A stretch of 64,000 nucleotides of DNA, taken from assembly GCA_036513315.1 (NCBI GenBank), contig DATBZF010000086.1:39035-103034 (forward strand), in the 5' to 3' direction. The notes below the pieces were generated by a model. That model had not been told where the DNA came from and made no database searches. It worked only from the letters and a program-made list of their open reading frames with translations. Source of the DNA: Roseiarcus sp036513315. GTDB taxonomy: Bacteria; Pseudomonadota; Alphaproteobacteria; Rhizobiales; Beijerinckiaceae. Shown piece by piece: positions 8,083 through 16,641 of the stretch. Position 1 is the first letter of the stretch. Every line of letters starts with the position of its first letter. Position numbers and translations under genes: made by a program.

Positions 8083-9804
8083 TCACGCATACCGCTCCGC
8101 AAGCCGCCGCGTCTTGCGCGTCGCGCGCAGACGATGGCCGCGCTCGCAGGCGATCAGATGGGTAATATGCGGATCCCTGTTGAGCAGCCGGCGAATATGC
8201 TCTTCGAACAGGCGATCGGCATTGGTCACGCGCTCATGCTGATGCATGAGCTCGAGCCAGGATTCGATCAGGAACGTCTCGACGAAGCGCCCCGCATCGA
8301 TCGTGTCCTCGTAGAGACCCCAGGCGAAGCCGCCATCGCGCTTGCGTTCATGGGCGAGCTGATAGAGGCACTCGACAAAAGCGTCGCGATCCCTGAGGTC
8401 GATGCGATATTCCACCGCGACCCGCACCGGGCCTTCATTGTTCTCGATTTTGTGGCTCGCAAAAGGCGTGCGCCAATGCATGGCCGGCGTCAGGTCGATG
8501 CCGATCGCCGTCTGCAGCCGCCAACGCCAGGTGAGAGGGATCGCGAGCGCGGCGCCGGCGGCAGCCGCGTAATGCGCGATCGACAGGCCCGCCATACTGG
8601 CGATCTGCCCCCATGCGGCGCTGCCGACCGTCATCGCGCCGAAAATAATGGTCAGCAGGATCGCCAGCCCGCGCCCGCGCACCCAATCAGGCAAGGCGAG
8701 CTGGGCCGACACGTTGAGACTGGTGAGAATCAAGGTCCATGACGCGCCCGCGATAAGGCAAGCGCAAACAATGGTTGCGGAATTATGGGCGAAGCCGAAC
8801 AACAGGAGCGCGAAACTCGTCGCCAGCGTGCCGAACGCGACGAGCCGGTCGGGCCCGAGGCTCGCCCGCAGCCAGCCCAGCACGAACGAGCCGGCGATCG
8901 CGCCGGCGCCGATCGCGCCGAGCAGAATGCCGTAGAGTTCCGGACCCTGGTCCGCCTGGTTGCGCGCAACCAGCGGCAGCAGCGCCCAATAGGCGCTGGC
9001 GAATGGAAAAAACGCAAACGCCCGCACCAGGGTCGCGCGCAGGTGCCGGTTGTTGGCGGCGTGGCGGATGCCGGTGCGCATCGCGCTGACCAGACGCTCG
9101 GCGGGCAGGCTTTCCGCGCTTTTTTGCGGCGCGCGCCACCATAGCAAGGCGGCGATCGCCGCCAGATTGCTCGCCGCGCAGATGAAGAAAGGCGCGGCCA
9201 TGCCGAATCCGGCAATGATGAAACCGCCGGCGACCGGGCCGACGGCGCGCGTGATGTTGTAGCCAACGCCATTGGCGGCGATGGCGCCCTCCAATTCGCC
9301 CCGGTTCACCAGCAGCGGCGTGATCGCCATCCAGGCGGGGGCGACGAGCGCGCCGCCAATCGCCAGAAAGAACGTGACCAGCAGGAGCGAAGCGACGGTG
9401 GCGTGGCCCGACCAGACAAGCGTCGCCAGCAATATGGTCATCACCGTATTGGCGAGTTCCACAACGATCAGCAGCCGGCGCGGGTTGACGATGTCGGCGA
9501 GCGCGCCGGCCGGAAGGGTGAACAGGAAGATCGGCAGGCTGACCGCCACCTGGACCAACGACACCGCCCTCGGGTCAGCGTCGAGGCTGGTCATCAGCCA
9601 TCGCGAACCGGTGTCGTAAAGCGCCGTGCCGACATTGGCGATGACGCTTCCGGTCCATATCGCCGTGAACGCCGCGTGACCGAAGGCGCCCCAGCGGGAG
9701 GACGTAAGCTCGGCCGGTGTCGCGGAAGGATTGGTGTCGCCGTTCAAGCCATGCTCCGATCCAGAGTCGAAATTATCGGCCCCTCGGCCCGGGCATGGCG
9801 CCAT
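8083..9804 (-). CDS. MFS exporter of the EntS-like MFS_3 family with C-terminal ABM-like domain
   Basis: This 573-residue inner-membrane transporter resembles the enterobactin exporter EntS group (MFS_3). About twelve membrane segments run from WTGSVIANVGTALYDTG to LSIAHYAAAAGAALAIPLTW, including the inter-helix motif GALADIVNPRRLL. After residue about 440 comes a soluble domain (VRVAVEYRIDLRDRDAFVECL, outline only) with the look of a ferredoxin-fold antibiotic-monooxygenase-like module, an arrangement also found in other members of this family. The first residues are low complexity; a TTG about 20 codons in, preceded by GGAG, may be the true start. The substrate is unknown. Confidence 0.85.
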   Translation of the reverse strand: MAPCPGRGADNFDSGSEHGLNGDTNPSATPAELTSSRWGAFGHAAFTAIWTGSVIANVGTALYDTGSRWLMTSLDADPRAVSLVQVAVSLPIFLFTLPAGALADIVNPRRLLIVVELANTVMTILLATLVWSGHATVASLLLVTFFLAIGGALVAPAWMAITPLLVNRGELEGAIAANGVGYNITRAVGPVAGGFIIAGFGMAAPFFICAASNLAAIAALLWWRAPQKSAESLPAERLVSAMRTGIRHAANNRHLRATLVRAFAFFPFASAYWALLPLVARNQADQGPELYGILLGAIGAGAIAGSFVLGWLRASLGPDRLVAFGTLATSFALLLFGFAHNSATIVCACLIAGASWTLILTSLNVSAQLALPDWVRGRGLAILLTIIFGAMTVGSAAWGQIASMAGLSIAHYAAAAGAALAIPLTWRWRLQTAIGIDLTPAMHWRTPFASHKIENNEGPVRVAVEYRIDLRDRDAFVECLYQLAHERKRDGGFAWGLYEDTIDAGRFVETFLIESWLELMHQHERVTNADRLFEEHIRRLLNRDPHITHLIACERGHRLRATRKTRRLAERYA

Positions 9805-10008
9805 TCTGACGACGACGCGCGTCCGCTCCGTGACAAGGCGAACGCGATGCGCCGCCTCCTGTCGCGCGATCGTCGATCACGACCTGCGAGAGCAGGTGCG
9901 ACCGCGCAGGGCACGCGACGGGGGCGGGAAAGCGCACGAGAAATGCGGCGAATTAGCGGCGGCGAGCGGGGCGCGTCCGGCGCCTGGCGTTGAACCGCGC
10001 CGGCGCCC

Positions 10009-10734
10009 TCAACCTTTCGCGGCGGCGAGAATCGGGCCGGCGCCGGAGGTTTGGACCAGCACCGCCGTGCTCAGGCCGGGGTCGCCGGCCGGCAATTCAA
10101 AGCGTTCGGCCTGGCCGCTCCAGCCGCCAAGCCGCACCATTTCGCGCACGATATTGCGATGCGGCAGAGTCTTGCCGGCGTTCTCGCCGCGCAGCACCGG
10201 GACTTCGATCGTGCGGGAATCATAGCGAACCAGCCAGACATCGGCCGCTTGCGGCGGCGCCGCGCCGATTTCAACCGATCCGCCTGTGATGGCGACGGAC
10301 GGGCCCGACCGGCGTTCGGCGCGGCCGATCAACGTTTCCATTTCGCCTGGCTCCGCGCCGACGCCAGCGATCAGGCCGTTGACCACCACCTGCGGCGTAT
10401 AGACATTCTGCTTATGCATCGCATGAGCGTATTGATATTGCCGGTCGGTGAACTGGCCTTTGGCGAAAGTGTCCTTCCAGCCGAGACTGTCCCAATAGGT
10501 CACCGAAAAACTCAACGCGAGCACGTCGGCGCGCTGGCTCAACGCATTCAAATTGGCGTTGGCGGGGGGACAGGACGAGCAGCCCTGGCTCTGAAACAAT
10601 TCGACGACCGCCGGGTGACTGGCGTCGGCCGCCTGAACAGGGGCGGCGCCAAGCGCGAACGAAAATCCGATCAGCGTGGCGGCGAGGCGAGGCATGGTTC
10701 CGAGGTTGAGAAACGGCATGGGGAGCGCAGACAT
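10009..10734 (-). CDS. Secreted DUF1223 family protein (thioredoxin-like)
   Basis: This 241-residue protein has an N-terminal signal segment (MPRLAATLIGFSFALGAAPVQA) and then the DUF1223 hallmark VELFQSQGCSSCPPAN, where CSSC is a thioredoxin-like CxxC pair. The motifs SVTYWDSLGWKDTF and YTPQVVVNG, both typical of the family, follow. The fold suggests a periplasmic thiol-redox role but no substrate is established for the family. A later ATG at 10695 would give a tidier signal peptide. The gene faces away from the flavin-binding protein gene downstream; the roughly 200-base gap to it carries nothing I can recognise. Confidence 0.85.
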   Translation of the reverse strand: MSALPMPFLNLGTMPRLAATLIGFSFALGAAPVQAADASHPAVVELFQSQGCSSCPPANANLNALSQRADVLALSFSVTYWDSLGWKDTFAKGQFTDRQYQYAHAMHKQNVYTPQVVVNGLIAGVGAEPGEMETLIGRAERRSGPSVAITGGSVEIGAAPPQAADVWLVRYDSRTIEVPVLRGENAGKTLPHRNIVREMVRLGGWSGQAERFELPAGDPGLSTAVLVQTSGAGPILAAAKG

Positions 10735-10934
10735 GACTGATCATCCTCTCGCTGCCGCACGGGCGTGGCGCCGGAGGCGGCCGAATGGAAGCTGTTCGTG
10801 CGAGGCAGGGCGTTCGTTACGCGGCTTCAACGATTTTGGCGCTCCGGGGTCCGGTCGTTGAAGGCGCCCAGGCGATTTGCAACGGACCGGTCAGGTGGCG
10901 CGTTAGACCGGGCGAATGATCGAGGAGCAAAATC

Positions 10935-11441
10935 ATGTCTCGTCTCGAGGGCAAGGCCGACCGCGTCTGGGCTCTGGTGAAGGAGATCGGCGTCGCGATG
11001 GTGGTCACCCATAATGACCGCGGCGACGGATTGCGCGCGCGGCCGATGGCGGCGCGGCCCGATGTCGACGGCAACGCCATCTTTTTCCTGACCGACGCGA
11101 CGGCGCCCAAACATCGCGAGGTCGACCGCAACCCTGACATCTGTCTCGCGTTTTCCGACATCAAAGGGCAGAAATATGTCTCGCTGACCGGCCGCGGCGA
11201 AATTTCCAACGACCGCGCCGGGATCAGGCGGTTCTGGTCGATCAGCGACAAGGCCTTCTGGCGCGACGCCGACGATCCCGCCATCCGGCTCCTGCGCGTC
11301 GCGCCAGAGGAAGCCGAATATTGGGAGGGCGCGGGCTTGATCGTGAGCTCGGTCCGGATGATCGCCTCCGCCATCACCGGCGCCAAGGCCGATCCCGGCG
11401 ATAACGAGAAAGTGCGCCTTTCGCGCCCCGCCGGCGCCTGA
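10935..11441 (+). CDS. Pyridoxamine 5'-phosphate oxidase-like flavin-binding protein (general stress protein 26 type)
   Basis: This is a 168-residue split-barrel protein of the class that binds FMN or F420. Typical phrases are MVVTHNDRGDGLRARPMAARP, AIFFLTDATAPKHREVDRNPDICLAFSD and YVSLTGRGEISNDRAGIRRFW (shown in part). The C-terminal part (APEEAEYWEGAG) matches the stress-protein subgroup. A strong ribosome site GAGGAG stands seven bases before the ATG. The gene is likely monocistronic or joined to the VanW fusion 74 bases downstream. The reaction is unknown for most family members. Confidence 0.88.
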   Translation: MSRLEGKADRVWALVKEIGVAMVVTHNDRGDGLRARPMAARPDVDGNAIFFLTDATAPKHREVDRNPDICLAFSDIKGQKYVSLTGRGEISNDRAGIRRFWSISDKAFWRDADDPAIRLLRVAPEEAEYWEGAGLIVSSVRMIASAITGAKADPGDNEKVRLSRPAGA

Positions 11442-11514
11442 AAACGGCCATTGCGGCGGCGGACCGTAAGACAGGGCATCGAGCCGATCGAAACCGAAAG
11501 CGTCGGGTTCTGCG

Positions 11515-13242
11515 ATGATAAGCGCCACACAGCCCCATTATCCCGGCCTGGCCGATTCCCTGCTGTTCCAGGCGAAGGCGATCGGCCTCCGATGGCGGCG
11601 CAAGGCGATCGAACTCGCAACCCGCTCGTTCGCGCATCCTCATCGCCGTGGCTTTAGCCTTGTCGCCGCGCCGGCGATCGCCGAGGCGCAATCGCCGCTC
11701 TGGACCAATGTCGCCGGCCCGAAGGAGCGGGCGCTGACCGCCGGCAAGGTGCATAATATGCGTCTGGCCTTGCGCGGCATTGATGGCGTCGAAGTCGCCG
11801 CCGGCGAAATCTTCAGTTTCTGGAAACAGGTCGGCCGGCCGTCGCGGGCGCGCGGCTTTGTCGCCGGCCGCGAATTGCGCGAGGGTTGCCTGATCGCCAG
11901 CCCCGGCGGCGGTCTCTGCCAATTGTCCAACGCGCTCTATGAAGCGGCCCTGCGCGCGGGTTTTGAAATCGTCGAACGCCATGCCCATAGCCGACGCGTG
12001 CCAGGCTCAAGGGCGGCGCTTGGCCGCGACGCCACCGTCTTCTGGAATTACGTCGATCTGCGCTTCCGGGCGCCGCGCGCCTTTCGCATCGAGGCGCGGC
12101 TCAGCAGCGACGCGCTTGTCGTCGCGTTCCGGGCCGCCGCTTCAGGCGTCGAACTTCATCTCTCATCGCCCATCGGCGATGTCGCTGTCGCCCATGATTG
12201 CGTGAGCTGCGGCGAATCCGACTGCCGGCGCAACAATCCCGAGATCAGCAACGATAATTCGCTCTCGTCCGCCTGGCTCGTCGACGCCGCCACGCCGGAA
12301 TTTTCCGCGCTGTTCGACCGCCTTGCGCGTCCCTCCGACGCATTGATGCTGCCGACGCGACGTTTCGCGGGCAAGCGCTACGGCTGGCCGACAGGACGCT
12401 GCCAAAGGGAAAGCGCCGCCACCTTTGCGACGTTGCGCAGGTCCTTGGCCTTGCGTCACGCCGGGCAAGGCGGCGCGCTACAGGCCAAGGCGCTCGAGGC
12501 CGACGCCCGCCTCGCCGCCGCCTATGCGGCGCGGCTCTCCCATCTCGACACGCATCTCTTCGTCGCGCAAAATTTGGCGCCGCATCTGTGGCGTCTCGGC
12601 GTCCTGCAGGGGCGCCGCTTCAGCGTGCTGATGCAGCGCCTGCCGATGGCGGCGCTGCAGGCGCGGCTCGACGAAGCCGCCTTGCGCTATCAGGAAAGCC
12701 CGACCCTCGCCGATTTTCGCGCGCCTCCGGAGATTGTCGCCGCCGAAAATGCGGCGCTGGCCGAGGCCGATGTCTTATACTCCGCCCATCCTGAAATCGC
12801 CGCCGGTTTCCCTGACAAGACTGTGCTGCTCGACTGGGCGCCCGCCCGGCCGATGGCGGCGCGCCGTGGCGGCGCGACCGTGCTTTTCCCGGCCTCGGTG
12901 CTGGCGCGCAAAGGCGCCTATGCCCTGCGCGAGGCGATCGCCGGCCTCGACCTCGATTTGATCGTCGCTGGCGAAGCCGTCGAAGTCGAAGGCTTCTGGA
13001 ACGGCCTGCGGGTGCGCCGCCTTCATCCCGGCGAGAAGCTTGCCGAAATCGCCGCGATCGTCCTGCCGGCGATCGTCGAACATCAGCCGCGCACGCTTCT
13101 CGCCGCGTTGGCTTCGGACATTCCCGTCATCGCAACGCCCGCCTGCGGCCTGGCGCCGCGCGACGGTCTCACGCTCGTGCCGCCAATGGATGCGGGCGCG
13201 TTGCGCGCGGCGCTTGTCGCTTGCATAGAGAAGCGGGTCTGA
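11515..13242 (+). CDS. VanW-domain protein fused to a glycosyltransferase-like domain
   Basis: Residues about 1-255 are a VanW domain: WTNVAGPKERALTAGKVHNM, FSFWKQVGRPSRARGF, and ASPGGGLCQLSNALYEAAL are all diagnostic. It closes with a cysteine cluster, CVSCGESDCRRNNPEISN, which looks metal-binding. Residues about 285-575 look like a degenerate GT-B glycosyltransferase: ADVLYSAHPEIAAGF, VLFPASVLARKGAYAL and EHQPRTLLAALASDIPVIAT correspond to the acceptor, nucleotide-loop and C-terminal motifs of GT4-like enzymes. The VanW role is not known in any organism with certainty. The fusion suggests a job on a cell-surface glycan. The GT assignment is an inference from pattern only. Confidence 0.75.
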   Translation: MISATQPHYPGLADSLLFQAKAIGLRWRRKAIELATRSFAHPHRRGFSLVAAPAIAEAQSPLWTNVAGPKERALTAGKVHNMRLALRGIDGVEVAAGEIFSFWKQVGRPSRARGFVAGRELREGCLIASPGGGLCQLSNALYEAALRAGFEIVERHAHSRRVPGSRAALGRDATVFWNYVDLRFRAPRAFRIEARLSSDALVVAFRAAASGVELHLSSPIGDVAVAHDCVSCGESDCRRNNPEISNDNSLSSAWLVDAATPEFSALFDRLARPSDALMLPTRRFAGKRYGWPTGRCQRESAATFATLRRSLALRHAGQGGALQAKALEADARLAAAYAARLSHLDTHLFVAQNLAPHLWRLGVLQGRRFSVLMQRLPMAALQARLDEAALRYQESPTLADFRAPPEIVAAENAALAEADVLYSAHPEIAAGFPDKTVLLDWAPARPMAARRGGATVLFPASVLARKGAYALREAIAGLDLDLIVAGEAVEVEGFWNGLRVRRLHPGEKLAEIAAIVLPAIVEHQPRTLLAALASDIPVIATPACGLAPRDGLTLVPPMDAGALRAALVACIEKRV

Positions 13243-13312
13243 CGGCGGCGCCCTCCCCAACGCCGCCACTGGCGCCCAAACTCAATCGTCTCTCTCCTGC
13301 GCAGGCAAACCT

Positions 13313-13813
13313 ATGATTGCGCATCAGCCGCTCCTGAAGTCTCGCCGCCTGCGCCTGGCTTTCGCCGGCGCCACGCTCATCGTCCTGACGGCGACGCCCG
13401 CCGCCGCGCAGGAGCGTTTTGCCGGCCGATGGCTGATCGCGAGCGCCGCGGCGGCGCCATGGGCGAGCAACCCGAAAGATGCGGCCGACGAGGCCGATGC
13501 GCAGCGCCTCATCGGCAAGCCGATGACGATCGCCGCGTCGGCCTTCCGGGCGCCCGAACCGCTCGGCTGCGCGAAGGCGAAATATGTCTTCCGCAACGCC
13601 GACGCTGGCGCCTTGTTCGAAGGAAGCCTCAACGCCGACGGCGCCGGCAAGCCGACCGATCCTGTCGCCGCTGCGCGCGCGCTCGGCATGACCCAGAAAA
13701 CCGCGCGGGGCATGACGGCGAGCTGCTCGAAAGTCGAGTTCTACCTCGTCGATCCCGACACGATTTTGTTCGGGCTCAACAATCGCGTCTTCACCGTGAG
13801 ACGCGCGAAATGA
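13313..13813 (+). CDS. Secreted hypothetical protein
   Basis: This 166-residue protein has a clear signal peptide (LRLAFAGATLIVLTATPAAAQ) with likely cleavage after AAAQ. The mature part begins RFAGRWLIASAAAAPW and holds two cysteines (LGCAKAKYVF and TASCSKVEFYLV) that could form one disulfide. I do not recognise a family; the opening FAGRW...APW and the closing DTILFGLNNRVFTVRR suggest a small beta-rich domain. It follows the VanW fusion after 70 bases on the same strand and may be in its operon. Confidence 0.7.
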   Translation: MIAHQPLLKSRRLRLAFAGATLIVLTATPAAAQERFAGRWLIASAAAAPWASNPKDAADEADAQRLIGKPMTIAASAFRAPEPLGCAKAKYVFRNADAGALFEGSLNADGAGKPTDPVAAARALGMTQKTARGMTASCSKVEFYLVDPDTILFGLNNRVFTVRRAK

Positions 13814-13869
13814 AAGCGCGTGGCGTTCGGGGCAACGGCGCGTCCTTCAGATGAGTCGACCCGAATGCG

Positions 13870-13933
13870 CGCGACAGGATCGCCGCCCAAGCGACAACGC
13901 GTCATTGATTGCATGGAGGCGATTATGCGCTCG
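13870..13933 (+). repeat. Nested palindromic repeat, copy B (left flank only)
   Basis: Only the left side is kept: GCGACAACGCGTCATTG leads into ATTGCATGGAGGCGATTATGCGC, matching the other copies (consensus CTCATTGATTGCATGGAGG). The inner hairpin and right side are absent, and the sequence turns to unrelated DNA after GCGCTCGG. It sits between two secreted-protein genes. Confidence 0.75.
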
Positions 13934-13988
13934 GACGTGTCTCTCTCGTACTTTCGAACACGTACCAAACTTTTCGACGGGAAACCTC

Positions 13989-14075
13989 ATGCTCAGAATC
14001 GCGCTGTTCTCAATGGCCGTTGTCGCCGGCGTCTCGACCGTTTCGGCGGGCGCCGCGACACTCACGCGCAAGTGA
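13989..14075 (+). CDS. Possible 28-residue signal-like peptide
   Basis: A short frame begins with ATG 7 bases after GGGAAA and encodes a stretch that is almost entirely a signal-peptide-like helix (MLRIALFSMAVVAGVSTVSA) plus eight residues. It could be a truncated secreted protein, cut short after copy B of the repeat was introduced, or a chance frame. No family is recognisable. Confidence 0.25.
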   Translation: MLRIALFSMAVVAGVSTVSAGAATLTRK

Positions 14076-14190
14076 TCATGCCGCCGCGCAGGCGCACGCC
14101 AGGCCATCCCGGAATCGTCCCGTAAGCCATCGCCATGAACCGATCGCGGCGCCAACCCGGCGACCCGCCGGGAGACACGGAGACACGACT

Positions 14191-14472
14191 ATGCGCACAT
14201 CCCTCAAGAACACGATCGCCGCTTCGCTCGCCGCCCTCACTGTTTGTGTGACGCTCGTCGGCGCGACCCCCGCTTCGGCCCATAATTGGCATCCGGGCGG
14301 CTTCCATGGTCATCACGGCTATTGGGGCCCGGGCCTGGCGCTCGGCGTGTTCGGCCTCGCCGCCGGCGCCATCGCCGCCTCGGCCGCGGAAGACAATTGC
14401 GTCCAATATCGGCCGACCTACGATCGCTATGGCGATTACATGGGCCGCCAGCCCGTCAACGTCTGCCAGTGA
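14191..14472 (+). CDS. Small secreted His/Gly-rich protein
   Basis: This 93-residue protein has a signal peptide (AASLAALTVCVTLVGATPASA), then a histidine-glycine rich patch (HNWHPGGFHGHHGYWGPG), a hydrophobic segment (LALGVFGLAAGAIAASAA) and a closing CVQYRPTYDRYGDYMGRQ with a cysteine near each end. Small exported proteins with this ending are common in Rhizobiales and of unknown role; the histidines could bind metal. The ATG is preceded by GGAGACACGACT. It stands alone. Confidence 0.7.
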   Translation: MRTSLKNTIAASLAALTVCVTLVGATPASAHNWHPGGFHGHHGYWGPGLALGVFGLAAGAIAASAAEDNCVQYRPTYDRYGDYMGRQPVNVCQ

Positions 14473-14596
14473 CCTATAAGATAATGGCGTCCTCCGCATC
14501 GACTGCGCGGGGACGCCTGACTATTCGCGAAGGCCGCAACATGGCCAGACGCGCCGGATTCCGTCGTCGTCGATGCAATGGGCGCCCGCCCCGCCC

Positions 14597-15232
14597 TCAA
14601 TCTCCAGCCGATTGCGGCGACGGCCCGAACCCTTCGAAGCGCGCCTGCCCGGCGCCGTCCGCAGCCGGCATGGCGCCCGCGAACAGTCGGTAAAACAGGC
14701 CCGCCAGGCCGCCGCCGAGAATCTCGATCGCACAGGTCGCCAGTTCGGGCTTGTCGCCCTCCACGCTCCAGAACGAGACGACGACGAAGGCGGCGCAGAG
14801 ACCGCCGACCGCATAGGCTGCCAGACTCGTGAATTTCAGCCAGCGCAGGACGAAATGGGCCGCCATGCTGTATATCGCCGCCAGATGGCAAGCCTGATAG
14901 ATGAGCGTCAGCAGCAACGGCAGAATGATGGCCCGGTTGACGAACAGCGTCGCGACGTCCCGCGCGTCGAAGTCCCTGTGATGCGCCACCGCGCCGGGCG
15001 GGACCGGCGCCAGCACGCCGGCGAGCGCGCCGACCGTCAATTCCATCGCCAGCAACGCCAAGCCGGCGAGCAATATCGGCGCAAGCCTCGTCGGGACGAT
15101 GCGCTCTTCGCGCACGGAAGCAATCTTGCCTCGCGCGCCGGAGGGTCCGGTAGCCGCGCCGCCGGGGCCGCCGCCTGCGGCCGGGCGGCGTTTACCGAAA
15201 GCCGCGACCGGCCTGGGCCCGGAATCGGTCAT
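14597..15232 (-). CDS. Hypothetical inner-membrane protein (third gene of coupled trio)
   Basis: This 211-residue protein opens with a glycine/alanine/arginine-rich cytoplasmic stretch and then has about four membrane segments (LAPILLAGLALLAMELTVGA, AIILPLLLTLIYQACHLAAI, FTSLAAYAVGGLCAAFVVVS, AIEILGGGLAGLFYRLFAGA). No family is recognised. The ATG follows the stop of the upstream gene with one base between (TGACATG), so translation is coupled. It is the last gene of a minus-strand trio with 15234-15785 and 15785-16468. Confidence 0.7.
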   Translation of the reverse strand: MTDSGPRPVAAFGKRRPAAGGGPGGAATGPSGARGKIASVREERIVPTRLAPILLAGLALLAMELTVGALAGVLAPVPPGAVAHHRDFDARDVATLFVNRAIILPLLLTLIYQACHLAAIYSMAAHFVLRWLKFTSLAAYAVGGLCAAFVVVSFWSVEGDKPELATCAIEILGGGLAGLFYRLFAGAMPAADGAGQARFEGFGPSPQSAGD

Positions 15233-15233
15233 G

Positions 15234-15785
15234 TCAGTCGGTCTCCGAGAGCGGCGTGGGACAAGCCGGCGTCGCATCGTCGGGAACTGAAAACACCTTC
15301 AGATAATCGGCGCGCCCGTCGCGGAAATCACTTTTCAGGACATAGCCTTGCTGGAAGCGGCCGTTCGCTTGCCGAATGGCCCTGACATCGGCCTGCGTGC
15401 TCCAGATGCCCGTCATTTGCTCTTTGCTCATCAGATCCTGCGTCAGCGCGAGATCAAAGTCGGTGAAGCGTATGTTGGCGTAGAACTCGATCGAATTGCG
15501 CAGGGATCGTCTGGGTCTTCCGCAAAAATCGGGCCCGGAATAATCCTCCGAATCGAGAAGCATCTTCAGCGCACGATCGTGCGACGCGACTTTCTCCTTG
15601 GCGAAAGATGCGACCGCTTTCTGCCGCTCCAGCATCTCGGCGGGAGTCTTGGGCGCCGGCGCCTCCACGATGATCTGCGCGGGCTCCTCGGCGACCTGCG
15701 AAGGCTGGCGCGCCGCCCAGACGAGTCCGATCGCCGCGGCGGCCAGTCCGAAACCGACAATGATCAGTTTATCCCTGGTGTCCAT
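15234..15785 (-). CDS. Hypothetical membrane-anchored protein (second gene of coupled trio)
   Basis: This 183-residue protein has one N-terminal membrane anchor (LIIVGFGLAAAAIGLVWAA) and a soluble, probably periplasmic part with a proline/alanine linker, a helical stretch (MLERQKAVASFAKEKVASHD) and two cysteines (PDFCGRPRR and TPACPTPL). No family is recognised. The ATG overlaps the stop of the preceding gene in a TAATG, so it is translationally coupled to it. I chose this ATG over an upstream frame extension because of that overlap. Confidence 0.72.
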   Translation of the reverse strand: MDTRDKLIIVGFGLAAAAIGLVWAARQPSQVAEEPAQIIVEAPAPKTPAEMLERQKAVASFAKEKVASHDRALKMLLDSEDYSGPDFCGRPRRSLRNSIEFYANIRFTDFDLALTQDLMSKEQMTGIWSTQADVRAIRQANGRFQQGYVLKSDFRDGRADYLKVFSVPDDATPACPTPLSETD

Positions 15786-16468
15786 TATGGCGTCCCCGCG
15801 GCCTGTTTCACGCAAGGCCTGCGCTCGGCGGCGACGCCTTCCAACGCCTGGCGGATTTCCTGACGCGGAAGCAAGCCAAAATCGTCGAGCGAGATATAGC
15901 CGTCGATCGCCAGCCTTTTCAGCGCGGCGAAGACCGCGTGATCCTCCGGCCCGTCCCAGGCGACTTCGGCCGGATCGTCACCGTCGTTTTCGCCATTGCT
16001 GGCGCGCTTCACTGCCAGCATGCCTGGCCGCAGCGAATATTGACGCGCCCATAGATAGACTTCCATCATGGCGGCGATCTTCGCTTTGCCCGCCGCCTCG
16101 CAAAGACCGGGTCGATTGGCGGCGATGAAGCAGGATGCGACATTCGCCACCGTCCGGTGGTCGCTCATCGACAGGAATTTCTGGAGGGTGACCGAGACAT
16201 CCGACCCGCTGGACTGGAGGCACGCCGTGAAATTGACGTCGACTTTGCCCTTGCCCGCGAAAGCGTCGAACGCCGACGACGGCGAACCGTCGGATCCGTG
16301 GCTGTAAAAGCTGGCGTTGCGGCTGGTGTCGACCAGGGCGGCGACCGGCGCAAGCTGCGCCACAATAAACTGGCGCATCGCCGCCGAACCCTCGCCAGGC
16401 AGGCTGGCGAAAATGGCTAAACCGGCAAGGGGCACGGCGAACGAGAACAGCAAATTTGAAATCCGCAC
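15785..16468 (-). CDS. Hypothetical secreted protein (first gene of coupled trio)
   Basis: This protein of about 227-237 residues has an N-terminal export signal (ISNLLFSFAVPLAGLAIFA) and a mature part with four cysteines (TACLQSSG, ASCFIAANRPGLCEAA and RRPCVKQ). A C-terminal stretch, ALKRLAIDGYISLDDFGLLP, resembles a small helical domain. The start is uncertain: GTG at 16468, TTG at 16474 or TTG at 16498, with a GAGGGGG ribosome site favouring the first two. No family is recognised. Promoter elements must share the short gap with the divergent vapBC operator. Confidence 0.68.
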   Translation of the reverse strand: MRISNLLFSFAVPLAGLAIFASLPGEGSAAMRQFIVAQLAPVAALVDTSRNASFYSHGSDGSPSSAFDAFAGKGKVDVNFTACLQSSGSDVSVTLQKFLSMSDHRTVANVASCFIAANRPGLCEAAGKAKIAAMMEVYLWARQYSLRPGMLAVKRASNGENDGDDPAEVAWDGPEDHAVFAALKRLAIDGYISLDDFGLLPRQEIRQALEGVAAERRPCVKQAAGTP

Positions 16469-16580
16469 GACCAACGCGCCCCCTCGAAAACCGCGCAACC
16501 CTACAAGCGCCCGATTAAGAACACCTCACCACGTCCGATCGAATAAACCTCGGATCGCCGCGGCGGGACTTGGCGAGGCT

Positions 16581-16628
16581 TGTCTTTACAAATCTTGTAA
16601 ATACGTGTTTACGTGTACCGTAAAGACA
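16581..16628. promoter_or_regulatory. Putative vapBC operator/promoter region
   Basis: The segment has a perfect 9-bp outer inverted repeat, TGTCTTTAC and GTAAAGACA, enclosing a second palindrome TTTACA-N5-TGTAAA and a direct repeat TACGTGT. It ends 13 bases before the vapB start codon. Such stacked inverted repeats are the normal targets of VapB/VapC autorepression, which is an inference here. Confidence 0.65.
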
Positions 16629-16641
16629 CCGGGAGGCGACT

